Positions 7,585 to 18,078 of a stretch of 64,000 bases of DNA are shown here, piece after piece. The DNA lies in assembly GCA_002316015.1 (NCBI GenBank), contig DCCS01000040.1, forward strand, positions 131,502 to 195,501. Direction: 5' to 3'. The DNA is from Prevotellaceae bacterium UBA1075 (GTDB lineage: Bacteria > Bacteroidota > Bacteroidia > Bacteroidales > Bacteroidaceae). Every line of letters starts with the position of its first letter. The stretch's first letter is position 1. The notes below the pieces were generated by a model. The model did no database searches. It was not told the origin of the DNA and saw only the letters and a program-made list of their open reading frames with translations. A program made the position numbers and the translations under genes.

Positions 7585-9537
7585 TTATCTTGTATATGTT
7601 TTTCTATATTTTCCATTCTTCCGCTCCACGCCTATGCCATGCTGGCCTGCAGGCTTGGGGCAGCCGTCCAAGCCATAGACAGCACCCCGACATGCCGGGC
7701 CCTCCTCCACCCCGTGCATCTGGGTCGGCGCGGCCGGGCACACCCGCACCTCGCACACGGGGTTGGGCGAGAGCCACACCAGACTATCGTCAAACAGGTT
7801 GGTGTCATATGCCAGGCACAGGTCATAGTCACCCTCGGCCATGGGGAAGCGTGTTCTGCGGAATGTGCATGTGACTTCCTCGCCCGGCGAGAGCCATAGC
7901 CCCTGGTACTGCACACGGTGACAACGGCTTGGGTTGTCCTTCTCACGCAGCATGACAGAGAGCCGCCCGCAATACTCCGCCTCGCTCTCGTTGCGCACGC
8001 TGAGGGAAAATGGCGGGCACTGGCCACGCTGCACGCTGTCGGGGAACTCCCACGACCGCAGGGTGAGACGCGCTTGCACGGACGAGTCGGGGAGAAGGGT
8101 GAGGCTGTCTTTGCCCACTCTGAGCAGGAGATGTGAGGGTGTGCCCATACTGGTGCGCGCCAGGGTCCAGCCCCCCCACACCTCGCGCACGGCAGGACAC
8201 ACCCGGTAAACACCGTTCGCCACCGGCCCAGCAACCGCAAAGGAGAGGGTGTCGGTATAGGCCGTGTCGTACAGCTCCTCCAGCTCAAACGCATGCGGAT
8301 ATCCAGTAAGGTCGGCCACCACATCGTCGCCATGCAGCAATACCAGCCGCACGGATGCCGAGTCGGCGGAGTTCCAGCCCACGTTGGCCAGATGGCGGGT
8401 GGCCACTGACACGCGTCCCAGCCTGGAGGCCGAGGCCACGACAGGGTCAATGGAGGCCATGCCCAGGGAGTGGCGGCCCACCGTTCCGGCCTCTGCGGGA
8501 CGCACCCCCACTATCATGGACTGGAGCAGGTTCATGCCTCCCTCGGGGCTGTCAGGGTCATACCACAGCGGCTGTTTTGGGGTCAGGTGGGGCAGGTAAT
8601 AGTATCCGTCGGCATCACCGCCCAACCCGAAATTCATGTGGAAGAGCCCGTCCTGGTCATACCCGTCGCACACCAGGGCATGCGAGAGCGATGGCGACTG
8701 TGCGGCGAACAGTACGGGACGCCCCCCGGAGAGTTCCTCCATGAGCATGCCCTCCCACTCCGCGCGGCTGAAGAAGTCGCGGTAATACAGCTGCATGCCG
8801 GCATCATAGCCAAACCAGGTGTTGAGGGCAATGGCCTGCCTTACACTGCGGGCTCCGCTGGCCTCAAGTCCGTAGCGCATTTCCACGGCCACGCCGCAGT
8901 CGCGCATCAGCCTGCCTGCCTCGAGCAGCCCCACATCGGAAGAGTCCACGGCACCCTCGTACACATCGCGCATCAGGTGCCAGCGGTACTCGTGGGCGAA
9001 ATCGGCAGTGAGTGTCTGCCCGCACCCCGTGCTGTCGGTATAGGTGTGCGATCCGTGCCCGCGCTCTGGCCACCGCCAGTAACGCATCACCTGGGCCATG
9101 GCCAGTGCCACGCAGCCCACCTGGCAATGCCTTCCGCCTATCATGGGGGCACACACGTTGTAAGGCTCTGGCTGGTTCCACGAGTCGGTGAGCAGCGGTT
9201 CCACACAGGCTTTCGCCGTGGCGGGAAGCACGCGGAACGCAGGTTGGCTGCTGCCCGCACGGTCATAGGCGTCCAGCAGCAGGCGGAAAGCGGGGTGAAG
9301 GAGGGCCTTCTCCAGGCATCCGCCGGGCGAGTAGCCCAGCAGCATGCCCTCGTTGCACCCGCTGCCCTCGATACGGAAACCCGCTCCGTCCATCGGTTTG
9401 CACAGGCGGTACCCCCCGTGCGGCGAGTGTGCCGCCACGCGCATCTGCTGTCCGTTTTTTTCCGCGCGCACGCCCTGTCCAGGCATTTGCGTCACCAGGA
9501 AAGACAGCAAGGCGAGGAAGAGCCGTCGCATGTTCAT
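7585..9537 (-). CDS. Secreted C10-family cysteine peptidase (streptopain-like) with T9SS-type tail
   Basis: A 650-residue predicted papain-fold protease of the streptopain/interpain group. A signal peptide (1-25) precedes a propeptide-like region (about 27-115), then the C10 domain. The catalytic Cys is likely residue 142 in CQVGCVALAMAQVM and the His residue 286 in SLSHALVCDGYD. The usual NWGWGG block reads NFGLGG here (302-307), replacing two tryptophans. Residues 340-600 look like beta-sandwich domains. The last 35 residues (AVYGLDG ... VERKNGKYRK) resemble a degenerate T9SS sorting tail. The start overlaps the ruvA stop by ATGA. Family assignment is firm; full catalytic activity is uncertain because of the altered block. 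Confidence 0.88.
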   Translation of the reverse strand: MNMRRLFLALLSFLVTQMPGQGVRAEKNGQQMRVAAHSPHGGYRLCKPMDGAGFRIEGSGCNEGMLLGYSPGGCLEKALLHPAFRLLLDAYDRAGSSQPAFRVLPATAKACVEPLLTDSWNQPEPYNVCAPMIGGRHCQVGCVALAMAQVMRYWRWPERGHGSHTYTDSTGCGQTLTADFAHEYRWHLMRDVYEGAVDSSDVGLLEAGRLMRDCGVAVEMRYGLEASGARSVRQAIALNTWFGYDAGMQLYYRDFFSRAEWEGMLMEELSGGRPVLFAAQSPSLSHALVCDGYDQDGLFHMNFGLGGDADGYYYLPHLTPKQPLWYDPDSPEGGMNLLQSMIVGVRPAEAGTVGRHSLGMASIDPVVASASRLGRVSVATRHLANVGWNSADSASVRLVLLHGDDVVADLTGYPHAFELEELYDTAYTDTLSFAVAGPVANGVYRVCPAVREVWGGWTLARTSMGTPSHLLLRVGKDSLTLLPDSSVQARLTLRSWEFPDSVQRGQCPPFSLSVRNESEAEYCGRLSVMLREKDNPSRCHRVQYQGLWLSPGEEVTCTFRRTRFPMAEGDYDLCLAYDTNLFDDSLVWLSPNPVCEVRVCPAAPTQMHGVEEGPACRGAVYGLDGCPKPAGQHGIGVERKNGKYRKTYTR

Positions 9538-10136
9538 AGCATCTTCAGGGCAAGTTTGATGACCCGCTCCACGGGCGCGTCGGGCTCGTCGCCCAGGATC
9601 TGCCTCACGGCCTTCTGTGTGGGAGCGGGGCTGAACCCCAGCATGGTGAGGGCCGAGACAGCCTCGTCCTGCACCTCCTTGTTGACGGGGGCGGGAGCGG
9701 AGCCGCCCGCTCCGCCCGATGCCGCGTCGATGCCCAGGGTGGCAATCTTGTCACGCAAGTCCACAATGATGCGCTGGGCGGCCTTTGGGCCTATGCCCTT
9801 GACCTGGCGCAGCATCTTGTCGTTCCCCTCGCTGATGACCCCGCAGAGCTCGGCCGGGCTCATGGCCGAGAGAGCCATGCGCGCCATGCCCGCGCCTATG
9901 CCGCTCACGCTGGTGAGCAGGAGGAAGAGTTCGCGCTCCTGGCGCGTGGCGAAGCCCCACAGCTGGTAAGCGTCCTCGCGTATGGCCTCGCTGACCCACA
10001 CCTTCACATCCCGCTTTCCCTGCAGGGAGGCGAAGGTGTTGAGCGAGATGTTCACCCCATAGCCCACCCCCCCGCACTCCACCACGGCAAGCGCGGGAGT
10101 CAGCTCGTCGAGTGTTCCTTTCAGATATTCTATCAT
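9534..10136 (-). CDS. ruvA: Holliday junction DNA helicase subunit RuvA
   Basis: A 200-residue protein that binds four-way DNA junctions and loads the RuvB motor during recombination repair. The N-terminal OB fold starts MIEYLKGTLDEL and contains VECGGVGYGVNIS. Two helix-hairpin-helix motifs follow (LTSVSGIGAGMARMAL and VKGIGPKAAQRIIVDL). A Gly/Ala/Pro linker leads to the C-terminal RuvB-contacting domain (ALTMLGFSPAPTQKAVRQIL). The ATG at 10136 is the family start; the longer frame upstream includes promoter sequence. A -7 box lies at 10175-10182. The neighbouring divergent sprA is a common arrangement in this phylum. Confidence 0.97.
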   Translation of the reverse strand: MIEYLKGTLDELTPALAVVECGGVGYGVNISLNTFASLQGKRDVKVWVSEAIREDAYQLWGFATRQERELFLLLTSVSGIGAGMARMALSAMSPAELCGVISEGNDKMLRQVKGIGPKAAQRIIVDLRDKIATLGIDAASGGAGGSAPAPVNKEVQDEAVSALTMLGFSPAPTQKAVRQILGDEPDAPVERVIKLALKML

Positions 10137-10174
10137 AAGCCGGATTGTCGTTGTTTGGTTTCCAATCTGTTGCA

Positions 10175-10182
10175 CAAAGGTA
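10175..10182 (-). promoter_or_regulatory. Putative -7 box for ruvA
   Basis: TACCTTTG on the minus strand matches the Bacteroidetes -7 consensus TAnnTTTG and lies about 40 nt before the ruvA ATG. A clear TTG at the expected -33 distance is not seen, so this is a partial match. Confidence 0.45.
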
Positions 10183-10268
10183 ATCCATTTGCGCGAAACG
10201 GACGGGAGAGGGGCTATAAAAATCACCCGCTGTGCAATAAAAAGAACCTCACGCACGTTATAAATATC

Positions 10269-13200
10269 GTGAGCGCGCGCAATTTCACCATAGCCCTACT
10301 CTGCTTGCTGGCAGGCCCCGCCCTGCTTGCCGTATCTCCGTCTCCGGCGCGGGGGACGGCGCAGGCCCCTGCGGACACCACCGCACAGAAGAGGCCGCGC
10401 TACAGCGTGAGGAAGACCACGGCACAGGACACCAAAGACCTGGAGCACAAGACCGCAGACCTGCGCGACCCCGACAACCTGAAGACCGAGGTGACCTATG
10501 ACGAGCAGAGCAACACCTACAGCGTGGGCACGTCGCTCGACCTGACCGCTGGAGGCAGGGGGGGCGGCAAGGGCACAAGCACCCAGACCGGCACAAGGGC
10601 CGGCGCCTCACGCTCCGCCCGCCAGGGAAGCACCCCGCAAGGAGCGGCACAGCGCGGCACAGCCCTGGCCACAGCCACCGGCTACCTGAACGCCCCCCTG
10701 CTGATGTCGCCCGAGGAATACCAGAAGTGGTCGCTCCGGCAGAGCATGGCAAGATACTGGAGGCAAAAGAACCAGGAGGCGTTTGAGAATGAGGGGAAGA
10801 GCAAATTCGACTTCACCGACATGCACTTCGACCTGGGGCCGGCCGAGAAAATCTTCGGGCCGGGCGGTGTGCAGATAAAGACACAGGGAAGCGCCGAGGT
10901 GAAGATGGGCGCGAACATGAAAAAGGTGGACAACCCTGCACTGGCCGCCAGCCGCAGGAAGACCTTCGGATTTGACTTCGACGAGAAAATCAACCTCTCG
11001 CTGAACGGCAAGGTGGGCGACAAGATTGACCTGAACCTGAACTACAACACGGAAGCGACCTTCGACTTTGACTCGCAGAACATGAAGCTGAAGTACGATG
11101 GCAAGGAGGACGAGATTATCAAGCTCATCGAGGCAGGCAACGTCTCCTTCCCCAGCAACATGAGCCTGGTGCCGGGCGTGAGCAGCCTCTTCGGCCTCAG
11201 GACGGACTTCCAGTTCGGCAAGATGAAGCTGCAGACGGTGTTCAGCCAGAAGAAGAGTGCCACGGCAAGCGCATCGAGCAAGGGCGGCACGCAGACCACC
11301 AACTTCGAGTTCAGCGCCACCAACTACGAGGAGAACCGCCACTTCTTCCTCTCACACTTCTTCCGCGAGCAGTATGACAAGAACATGCGCACGCTGCCCA
11401 CCATAGCGAGCGGCATCAACATCAAGCGCGTGGAGATATGGGTGACCAACAAGAGCGGCAACAGCGAGAGCAACCGCAACATCATCGCCCTGGCCGACCT
11501 GGGCGAGCCGGCCCACATCAGCAACCCGCTGTGGGCATCCAGCGGCACGCAGGTGCCCGCCAACCGCGCCAACACAGAGTACGACGCGCTGCTGAACAAC
11601 TACAGCGGGGCGCGCGACATATCACAGGCCACCACCATACTGGACGCCATCCCGGGTTTCGAGGGCTCGATTGACTACGAGAAACTTCAGTCGGCACGCA
11701 AGCTCTCCAGCAGCGAGTACACGCTCAACAACTCGCTGGGCTACGTGAGCCTGAGCAACACGCTGCAGACCGACGACGTGCTGGCCGTGGCCTACGAGTA
11801 CACCTACGGGGGCGTCACCTACCAGGTGGGCGAGTTTGCCAGCGACCTGAGCAACAACGCGCAGGCACTCTTCGTGAAACTGCTGAAGGGCACCACGGGC
11901 AGTCCCGGCCTGCCCACCTGGCGGCTGATGATGAGGAACGTGTACAACCTGGGGGCCAACAACGTGCAGAAGGAGAAGTTCAGGCTCGACATCAAATACC
12001 AGAGCGACTCCACAGGAGTGTATCTCACCTACCTGCCCGAAGAGTCCCTGAAGAGCACCACACTCCTGCGCGCCATGAACCTGGACCGCCTGGACTCCAA
12101 GGGGAACGCCAACGCCGACGGGCAGTTTGACTTCGTGGAAGGCTTCACCATACAGAAAGGGCGCGTGTTCTTCCCCGTGGCCGAGCCCTTCGGCAAGCAT
12201 CTGCGCGACTGGATAGGCAATGACGCGCTGGCCGACAAGTACTGCTTCGAGGAACTCTATGACAGCACCAAGACGGTGGCCAAGCAGATAGCCGAGCACG
12301 ACAAGTTCCTCATCACAGGCCGGTACAAGGGCAGCAGCGCCGCCGAGATAGACCTGGGCGTGACCAACGTGGCGCAAGGCTCGGTGGTGGTGACGGCGGG
12401 GGGAGTGACCCTCACCGAGAACACCGACTACACCGTGGACTACAGCATGGGACGCGTGACCATCATCAACCAGAGCCTCATCGACGCCGGCACCACCATC
12501 AACGCCAGCGTGGAGAGCAACGACAACTACGGCATGCAGCGCAAGACGATGGTGGGCGTGAACATGGACTACGAGGTGAACAAGAACCTGACCCTGGGCG
12601 GCACGCTCATGTTCCTCAATGAGCAGCCGCTCACCACCAAGGTGAACATGGGCAGCGAGCCGCTCAAGAACACCCTGTGGGGCGCGCACATCAGCTGGAA
12701 GAAGGAGAGCCAGTGGCTCACCAACCTCATCGACAAACTGCCGCTCATACAGGCCACGCAGCCCAGCCAGATAACCCTGGACGCCGAGTTTGCCCAACTG
12801 CTGGCCGGGCAGAACAAGAAGATACAGGGCAACGCGTCGTACCTTGACGACTTCGAGAGCAGCAGCTACAAGAGCAGCCTCACGCAGCCCACCTACTGGA
12901 CGATGTCGTCCACGCCCAGCATGTTCCCCGAAAGCAAGCTCTCCAACGACCTCGCCTACGGATACAACCGCGCCCTGCTGGCCTGGTACTATGTGGACCC
13001 CCTCTTCACACGGCGCAGCAGCACGCTCACACCCAGCCACATCAAGAGTGACCTCGACCAACTCTCCAACCACTATGTGCGCGAGGTGTACGAGCGCGAG
13101 CTCTTTCCACAGAAGCAGCAGAACACCTACACCAGCGCCAGCAGCCTCAATGTGCTCAACCTCGCCTACTACCCCACCGAGCGCGGCGCCTACAACCTGA

Positions 13201-16200
13201 GCACCGACCTCGACATCAACGGACACCTCAAGACCCCCTCCGCCAAGTGGGGCGGCATGATGCGCAAACTGGACAACACGGACTTCGAGGCGCAGAACAT
13301 CGAGTACATCGAGTTCTGGATGATGGATCCCTTTATATACAAGAAGGAGTTGCCGGGCGACCACGGCGGCGACTTCTACATCAACCTGGGCGAAGTGAGC
13401 GAGGACATACTGAAGGACGGCAAGAAGTACTTCGAGAGCGGAATGCCCGTGGACGGCAACAGCAACTACTACACCGAGGGGCTGTGGGGACGAGTGCCCA
13501 ACACCACCAGCGTCACCTATGCCTTCAACAACGAGAGAGGGGCACGCGCGCGACAGGACGTGGGACTGAACGGACTCAACGACGAGGAGGAGCGGCAGTT
13601 CCCCACCTATGCCACCTACCTGCAGCAACTGCAGGGCAAGGTGAGCGCGCAAGCCTACGACAGCATACAGGCCGACCCCGCCAACGATGACTACCATTAC
13701 TACCGGGGCACAGACTTTGACCGCGCACAGACCTCCATCCTGAACCGCTACAAGCGTGTCAACATGCCGCAGGGCAACAGCGCCGACTCCGACACAAACC
13801 CCGAGTCATACGAGACCGCCTGGAAGAGCACGCCCGACGTGGAGGACATCAACCAGGACTACACGCTCAACGAATACGAGAAGTACTACCAGTACCATGT
13901 GAGCATACGCCCCGAGGACATGGTCGTGGGACGCAACCATATCGCCGACAAGCGCACGGCCAGCGTGAAACTGCGCAACGGCAACACCGAGGAGTGCACC
14001 TGGTACCTGTTCCGCATCCCACTCGCCAACTATGAGCAGAAGGTGGGCAACATACAGGACTTCACCAGCATACGCTTCATGCGCATGTTCCTCACAGGCT
14101 TCAGCGAGGATGTCATCCTGCGACTGGCCACACTGGACCTCGTGCACGGCGACTGGCGCACCTACGAGCAGGCACTCTACACAGGCGAGGCGCCCGCACA
14201 GGGAGCCACGCTGGAGGTGAGCACCGTCAACATCGAGGAGAACAACGACAAGACTCCTGTCAACTATGTGCTGCCCCCGGGAGTGAGCCGCGTCACCGAC
14301 CCCACGCAGACCCAACTGGTCGAGAGCAACGAGCAGGCCATGGCCATGGTGGCACGCAACCTGAGTCCGGGCGACGCAAGGGCGGTCTACAAGAACTGCT
14401 CCTACGACATGCGGCGCTACAAGCACCTGCAGATGTTCGTGCACGCCAACGCGCTCAACGAGAACGTGACCGAGACCGCCGACGGGGAGACCAGCATCTT
14501 CCTGCGGCTGGGATCCGACTACAAGAGCAACTTCTACGAGTACGAGATACCGCTGAAGCTCACCCCCGAGGGGCTCTACGACACCTACAGCCCCAGCGGG
14601 CGAGCCGCCGTGTGGCCCGAGGAGAACATGCTGGACATCGACCTGGACATCCTCACCGACCTCAAGAAGGCACGCAACACACAGAGCAGCCTGGGGCAGG
14701 CCAGCACGACCAGGCTCTATTCGGAATACGACGGGAACAACCCCTCCAACCGCATCTCCATCATGGGCAACCCCACCCTGGGCGAGGTGAAGACCATCAT
14801 GATAGGCATACGCAACAACGGGCGCACGGTCAAGAGCGTGGAGGTGTGGGCCAACGAACTGCGACTGCAGGAGTTCACCAACGACGGAGGCTGGGCCGCG
14901 CAGGGCAACCTGAACGTGCAGCTGAGCGACATAGGCTCGGTGGGCGTGAACGCGCACATGGAGACGGCCGGCTTCGGAGGCATAGAGCAGAGCGTGCAGG
15001 CACGCAAGGACGAGGACAACCTGAACTACTCCGTGACCACCAACATGGAACTGGGACGCATCCTGCCAGAGAAAGCAAAGGTGTCCGTACCGCTCTACTA
15101 CAGCTACAGCAAGGAGACCGTGAAGCCCAAGTACAACCCCTTCGACTCGGACATGAGGCTGAGCGACGCGCTCGACGCGCTGGCTTCCGAACGCGAGCGG
15201 GACTCGCTGCGCAACCTCACCACACGCACCGAGGTGAGCAAGAACCTGTCCTTCAGCGGCATCAGGGTCAACATCGCCACACGCAAGCACCCCATGCCCT
15301 ACGACCCCGCCAACTTCACGTTCAACTACAGCCACTCCTCCCAGAGCACCGTGGGAGAGACCACCGTATATGAGCACGAGAAGTCGTGGAAGGGGGGCAT
15401 GAACTACTCGTGGAGCCCCAACTGGAAGCCCTGGGAGCCCTTCAAGAAGATGAAGGGGAAGTCCAAGTGGCTCGACATCGTCAAGGCACAGAACCTCGCC
15501 TACGCACCGCAGAGCATCACCTTCAGCACCGACCTCAACCGCACCTACTACGAACTGCAGGAGCGCGACCTCGACAACCTGGAGGCCAGCAACTCGCTGC
15601 CCGCCACCTTCAGCCAGAGCTACCTGTGGAACCGCAGTTTCCAGTTGCGCTGGGACATCTTCAAGGCCCTGCACTTCAACTTCCAGAGCGGCACGCGCGC
15701 CGAGGTGGAGGAGCCCTACACACAGGTCAACAAGGACCTCTACCCCGACCGCTACGAGGCCTGGAAGGACAGCGTGCGCATGAGCCTGCGCCACTTTGGC
15801 CGCCCGCTGGACTACTCACAGACCACCACCCTGAGCTACAAGGTGCCCCTCTCCAAGATCCCCCTGCTGGACTGGACCACCCTGGACGCCTCCTTCACCT
15901 CCAACTACTCGTGGAAGCGGGGAGCCGAACTGGAGGACGGAAGCACGCTGGGCCACACCGTGAACACGCAGAGGAACGTGAACATGAACGGCAAGATTGA
16001 CCTGGAGAAACTCTACAACCACAGCAAGTTCCTGAGCGAGGCCAACAAGCGCTTCTCGGCCAGCAGCGCGAGGAGCGCGGCCAACAAGAAAAGGCAGGAG
16101 AAGGAGAAGGCCGACCAGCTGAAGAAGGCACAGAAGGAAAAGGAGAAGGAGGCGCGCGCGCAGGCCGAGGCCGAGGCACAAAAGAAGGGCGTGCCCGTGG

Positions 16201-18050
16201 ACTCCATCCTGGCCCGGCAAAGGGCAGGGAGCGCGGCACGCCAGTCCAACGCCCGGGGCACCTCCACGCAGAAGAAGAAGACCAAGGGATTCACCAAGGA
16301 GCTGACCCTCTACCCCGACTCGGCCATCAACGTGACCCACGGCCAGAACTCCAAGCGGCTGCGCATCACAGCCCTGGACAAGAGCGGGCACAGCGTGAAA
16401 CTGAAGGTGAAGAAGATAGACGAGAACACCATACGCATCGTGCGCTCGCCCAAGGACACCACACAGGTGCGCCTGGGCGTGGTGGCCCTGCCCAAGCGCG
16501 AGGAGCAGAAGGGATACTCCTTCCTGCAGAGCACGGCGCGCTTCCTGATGATGGTGCGCAACGCCAGCATCAGCTACCGCAACACCTACAACCTCACCCT
16601 GCCGGGCTTCATGCCCACGGTGGGCGACATGCTGGGACAGACGCGCGACGGCAGTTCCTTTGCCCCGGGACTCGACTTCGCCTTCTCCACCGTGGGCGAC
16701 TCCTACATCGACAAGGCCAAGGAGCGCGGCTGGCTGCTGGTCAACGACAGCGTGTCCACCCCCGCAGCCTCGTCCACCACCGAGGACGTGCAGGTCAAGG
16801 TGGCCCTGGAGCCCCTCACCGACCTCAAGGTGGACCTGAGCATGAGCCGCACGCACAACCGCAACCGCAGCATGCAGTTCATGTACGAGGGCAGCCCCAC
16901 CACACACAGCGGTTCCTTCAACATGACCACCATCAGCCTGCGCACGGCCTTCCGCAGCCGTGGCAACGCACACAATGGTTACCACAGCAAGACCTTCGAC
17001 CGCTTCCAGAGCTACCTGCCCATCTTCCAGCAGCGTGTCGAGAGCCAGTACGCAGGCCGGCAGTACCCCGCTGGCACAGGCATGAGCGGCACGTTCAATC
17101 CCGAGAACGGCACCGTAGACATGTACAGCCCAGACGTGATGATACCCGCCTTCCTGGCCGCCTACACCGGCAAGAGCGCGTCACGCCAGGGGCTCGACAT
17201 CTTCCCCGCCATCACCAAGATGCTGCCCAACTGGAACGTCACCTACAAGGGCCTCTCCAACCTGCCCTGGGTGAGGGACAACTTCAAGAGCGTGACCCTG
17301 ACGCACTCCTACAAGAGCATCTACAGCGTGGGCTCCTACAACTCCTACAGCTCGTGGGTGGAGTGCATGGGCAGCGGACTGGGCTTCATGCAGAACACCA
17401 CCACCGGACAGTACGTCCCCAGCTCGATGTACGATGTGGGCGCGGTGAGCGTCAACGAGACCTTCTCGCCCCTGATAGGCGTGAACGTGACCTTCCAGAA
17501 CAACATGACCCTGAAGGCCGAGTACAAGACCACCCGCGTGATGTCGCTGAGCACCACCAGCGCCCAGCTCACCGAGACGGGCTCCAAGGACTTTGTGCTG
17601 GGCTGGGGCTACAAGATAAGCGACTTCCGCATCGCAAGCCTGTTTGGCGGGCGCAAGGCAAGCCAGAGGGCCGGGAAGTCGTCGTCCAGGTCGAGGGGCA
17701 AGGGCGCGGCCAGGGGAACGGCCGGCCGTGGAAACACAACCAACGGCAGCGACACCGGCAGCAAGAGGGGAACGGCCAACAGGTTTGCCCACTCGCTCAA
17801 CCTGCGTTTCGACTTCAGCCTGCGCAACCAGGACGCCATCAAGCGCGACCTGCAGACAAGCCTGTGCGAGGCCACCAGCGGAAACATGGCCATCAAGACA
17901 AGCACGCAGATCGACTATGCCATGAGCCGCATGGTCACCTTCTCGCTCTACTACGACCGCCAGCGCGCCAAGCCCCTGCTCTCAAGCAGCAGCTACCCCA
18001 CCGTGACCCAGGACTTCGGCATGACCATGAAGTTCTCGCTCACCAGGTAA
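10269..18050 (+). CDS. sprA: T9SS outer-membrane translocon protein SprA (Sov)
   Basis: A protein of about 2593 residues, the pore-forming translocon of the type IX secretion system. The hydrophobic segment FTIALLCLLAGPALLAV near the N-terminus is the signal peptide. The body has the repetitive beta-strand pattern of SprA, with blocks such as GPGGVQIKTQGSAEVKMG and FGFDFDEKINLSLNGKVGDK. There is no suitable ATG at the signal peptide; a GTG at 10269 gives MSARNFTIALL and is my choice, while an ATG at 10155 would add 38 unlikely residues. Two low-complexity inserts stand out: a Lys/Glu/Ala-rich stretch around residues 1930-2010 and an Arg/Gly/Ser-rich stretch around 2460-2510. The protein ends MKFSLTR. 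A strong terminator follows. Confidence 0.95.
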   Translation: MSARNFTIALLCLLAGPALLAVSPSPARGTAQAPADTTAQKRPRYSVRKTTAQDTKDLEHKTADLRDPDNLKTEVTYDEQSNTYSVGTSLDLTAGGRGGGKGTSTQTGTRAGASRSARQGSTPQGAAQRGTALATATGYLNAPLLMSPEEYQKWSLRQSMARYWRQKNQEAFENEGKSKFDFTDMHFDLGPAEKIFGPGGVQIKTQGSAEVKMGANMKKVDNPALAASRRKTFGFDFDEKINLSLNGKVGDKIDLNLNYNTEATFDFDSQNMKLKYDGKEDEIIKLIEAGNVSFPSNMSLVPGVSSLFGLRTDFQFGKMKLQTVFSQKKSATASASSKGGTQTTNFEFSATNYEENRHFFLSHFFREQYDKNMRTLPTIASGINIKRVEIWVTNKSGNSESNRNIIALADLGEPAHISNPLWASSGTQVPANRANTEYDALLNNYSGARDISQATTILDAIPGFEGSIDYEKLQSARKLSSSEYTLNNSLGYVSLSNTLQTDDVLAVAYEYTYGGVTYQVGEFASDLSNNAQALFVKLLKGTTGSPGLPTWRLMMRNVYNLGANNVQKEKFRLDIKYQSDSTGVYLTYLPEESLKSTTLLRAMNLDRLDSKGNANADGQFDFVEGFTIQKGRVFFPVAEPFGKHLRDWIGNDALADKYCFEELYDSTKTVAKQIAEHDKFLITGRYKGSSAAEIDLGVTNVAQGSVVVTAGGVTLTENTDYTVDYSMGRVTIINQSLIDAGTTINASVESNDNYGMQRKTMVGVNMDYEVNKNLTLGGTLMFLNEQPLTTKVNMGSEPLKNTLWGAHISWKKESQWLTNLIDKLPLIQATQPSQITLDAEFAQLLAGQNKKIQGNASYLDDFESSSYKSSLTQPTYWTMSSTPSMFPESKLSNDLAYGYNRALLAWYYVDPLFTRRSSTLTPSHIKSDLDQLSNHYVREVYERELFPQKQQNTYTSASSLNVLNLAYYPTERGAYNLSTDLDINGHLKTPSAKWGGMMRKLDNTDFEAQNIEYIEFWMMDPFIYKKELPGDHGGDFYINLGEVSEDILKDGKKYFESGMPVDGNSNYYTEGLWGRVPNTTSVTYAFNNERGARARQDVGLNGLNDEEERQFPTYATYLQQLQGKVSAQAYDSIQADPANDDYHYYRGTDFDRAQTSILNRYKRVNMPQGNSADSDTNPESYETAWKSTPDVEDINQDYTLNEYEKYYQYHVSIRPEDMVVGRNHIADKRTASVKLRNGNTEECTWYLFRIPLANYEQKVGNIQDFTSIRFMRMFLTGFSEDVILRLATLDLVHGDWRTYEQALYTGEAPAQGATLEVSTVNIEENNDKTPVNYVLPPGVSRVTDPTQTQLVESNEQAMAMVARNLSPGDARAVYKNCSYDMRRYKHLQMFVHANALNENVTETADGETSIFLRLGSDYKSNFYEYEIPLKLTPEGLYDTYSPSGRAAVWPEENMLDIDLDILTDLKKARNTQSSLGQASTTRLYSEYDGNNPSNRISIMGNPTLGEVKTIMIGIRNNGRTVKSVEVWANELRLQEFTNDGGWAAQGNLNVQLSDIGSVGVNAHMETAGFGGIEQSVQARKDEDNLNYSVTTNMELGRILPEKAKVSVPLYYSYSKETVKPKYNPFDSDMRLSDALDALASERERDSLRNLTTRTEVSKNLSFSGIRVNIATRKHPMPYDPANFTFNYSHSSQSTVGETTVYEHEKSWKGGMNYSWSPNWKPWEPFKKMKGKSKWLDIVKAQNLAYAPQSITFSTDLNRTYYELQERDLDNLEASNSLPATFSQSYLWNRSFQLRWDIFKALHFNFQSGTRAEVEEPYTQVNKDLYPDRYEAWKDSVRMSLRHFGRPLDYSQTTTLSYKVPLSKIPLLDWTTLDASFTSNYSWKRGAELEDGSTLGHTVNTQRNVNMNGKIDLEKLYNHSKFLSEANKRFSASSARSAANKKRQEKEKADQLKKAQKEKEKEARAQAEAEAQKKGVPVDSILARQRAGSAARQSNARGTSTQKKKTKGFTKELTLYPDSAINVTHGQNSKRLRITALDKSGHSVKLKVKKIDENTIRIVRSPKDTTQVRLGVVALPKREEQKGYSFLQSTARFLMMVRNASISYRNTYNLTLPGFMPTVGDMLGQTRDGSSFAPGLDFAFSTVGDSYIDKAKERGWLLVNDSVSTPAASSTTEDVQVKVALEPLTDLKVDLSMSRTHNRNRSMQFMYEGSPTTHSGSFNMTTISLRTAFRSRGNAHNGYHSKTFDRFQSYLPIFQQRVESQYAGRQYPAGTGMSGTFNPENGTVDMYSPDVMIPAFLAAYTGKSASRQGLDIFPAITKMLPNWNVTYKGLSNLPWVRDNFKSVTLTHSYKSIYSVGSYNSYSSWVECMGSGLGFMQNTTTGQYVPSSMYDVGAVSVNETFSPLIGVNVTFQNNMTLKAEYKTTRVMSLSTTSAQLTETGSKDFVLGWGYKISDFRIASLFGGRKASQRAGKSSSRSRGKGAARGTAGRGNTTNGSDTGSKRGTANRFAHSLNLRFDFSLRNQDAIKRDLQTSLCEATSGNMAIKTSTQIDYAMSRMVTFSLYYDRQRAKPLLSSSSYPTVTQDFGMTMKFSLTR

Positions 18051-18078
18051 GGCCCCTCCCGCCGCCGCCATCTCCCAC

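Noticed and set aside
11622..15794. Long minus-strand frames opposite sprA
   Set aside because: Same composition bias (Val, His, Gly, Leu rich) and no signal, motif or promoter; sprA on the other strand is certain.
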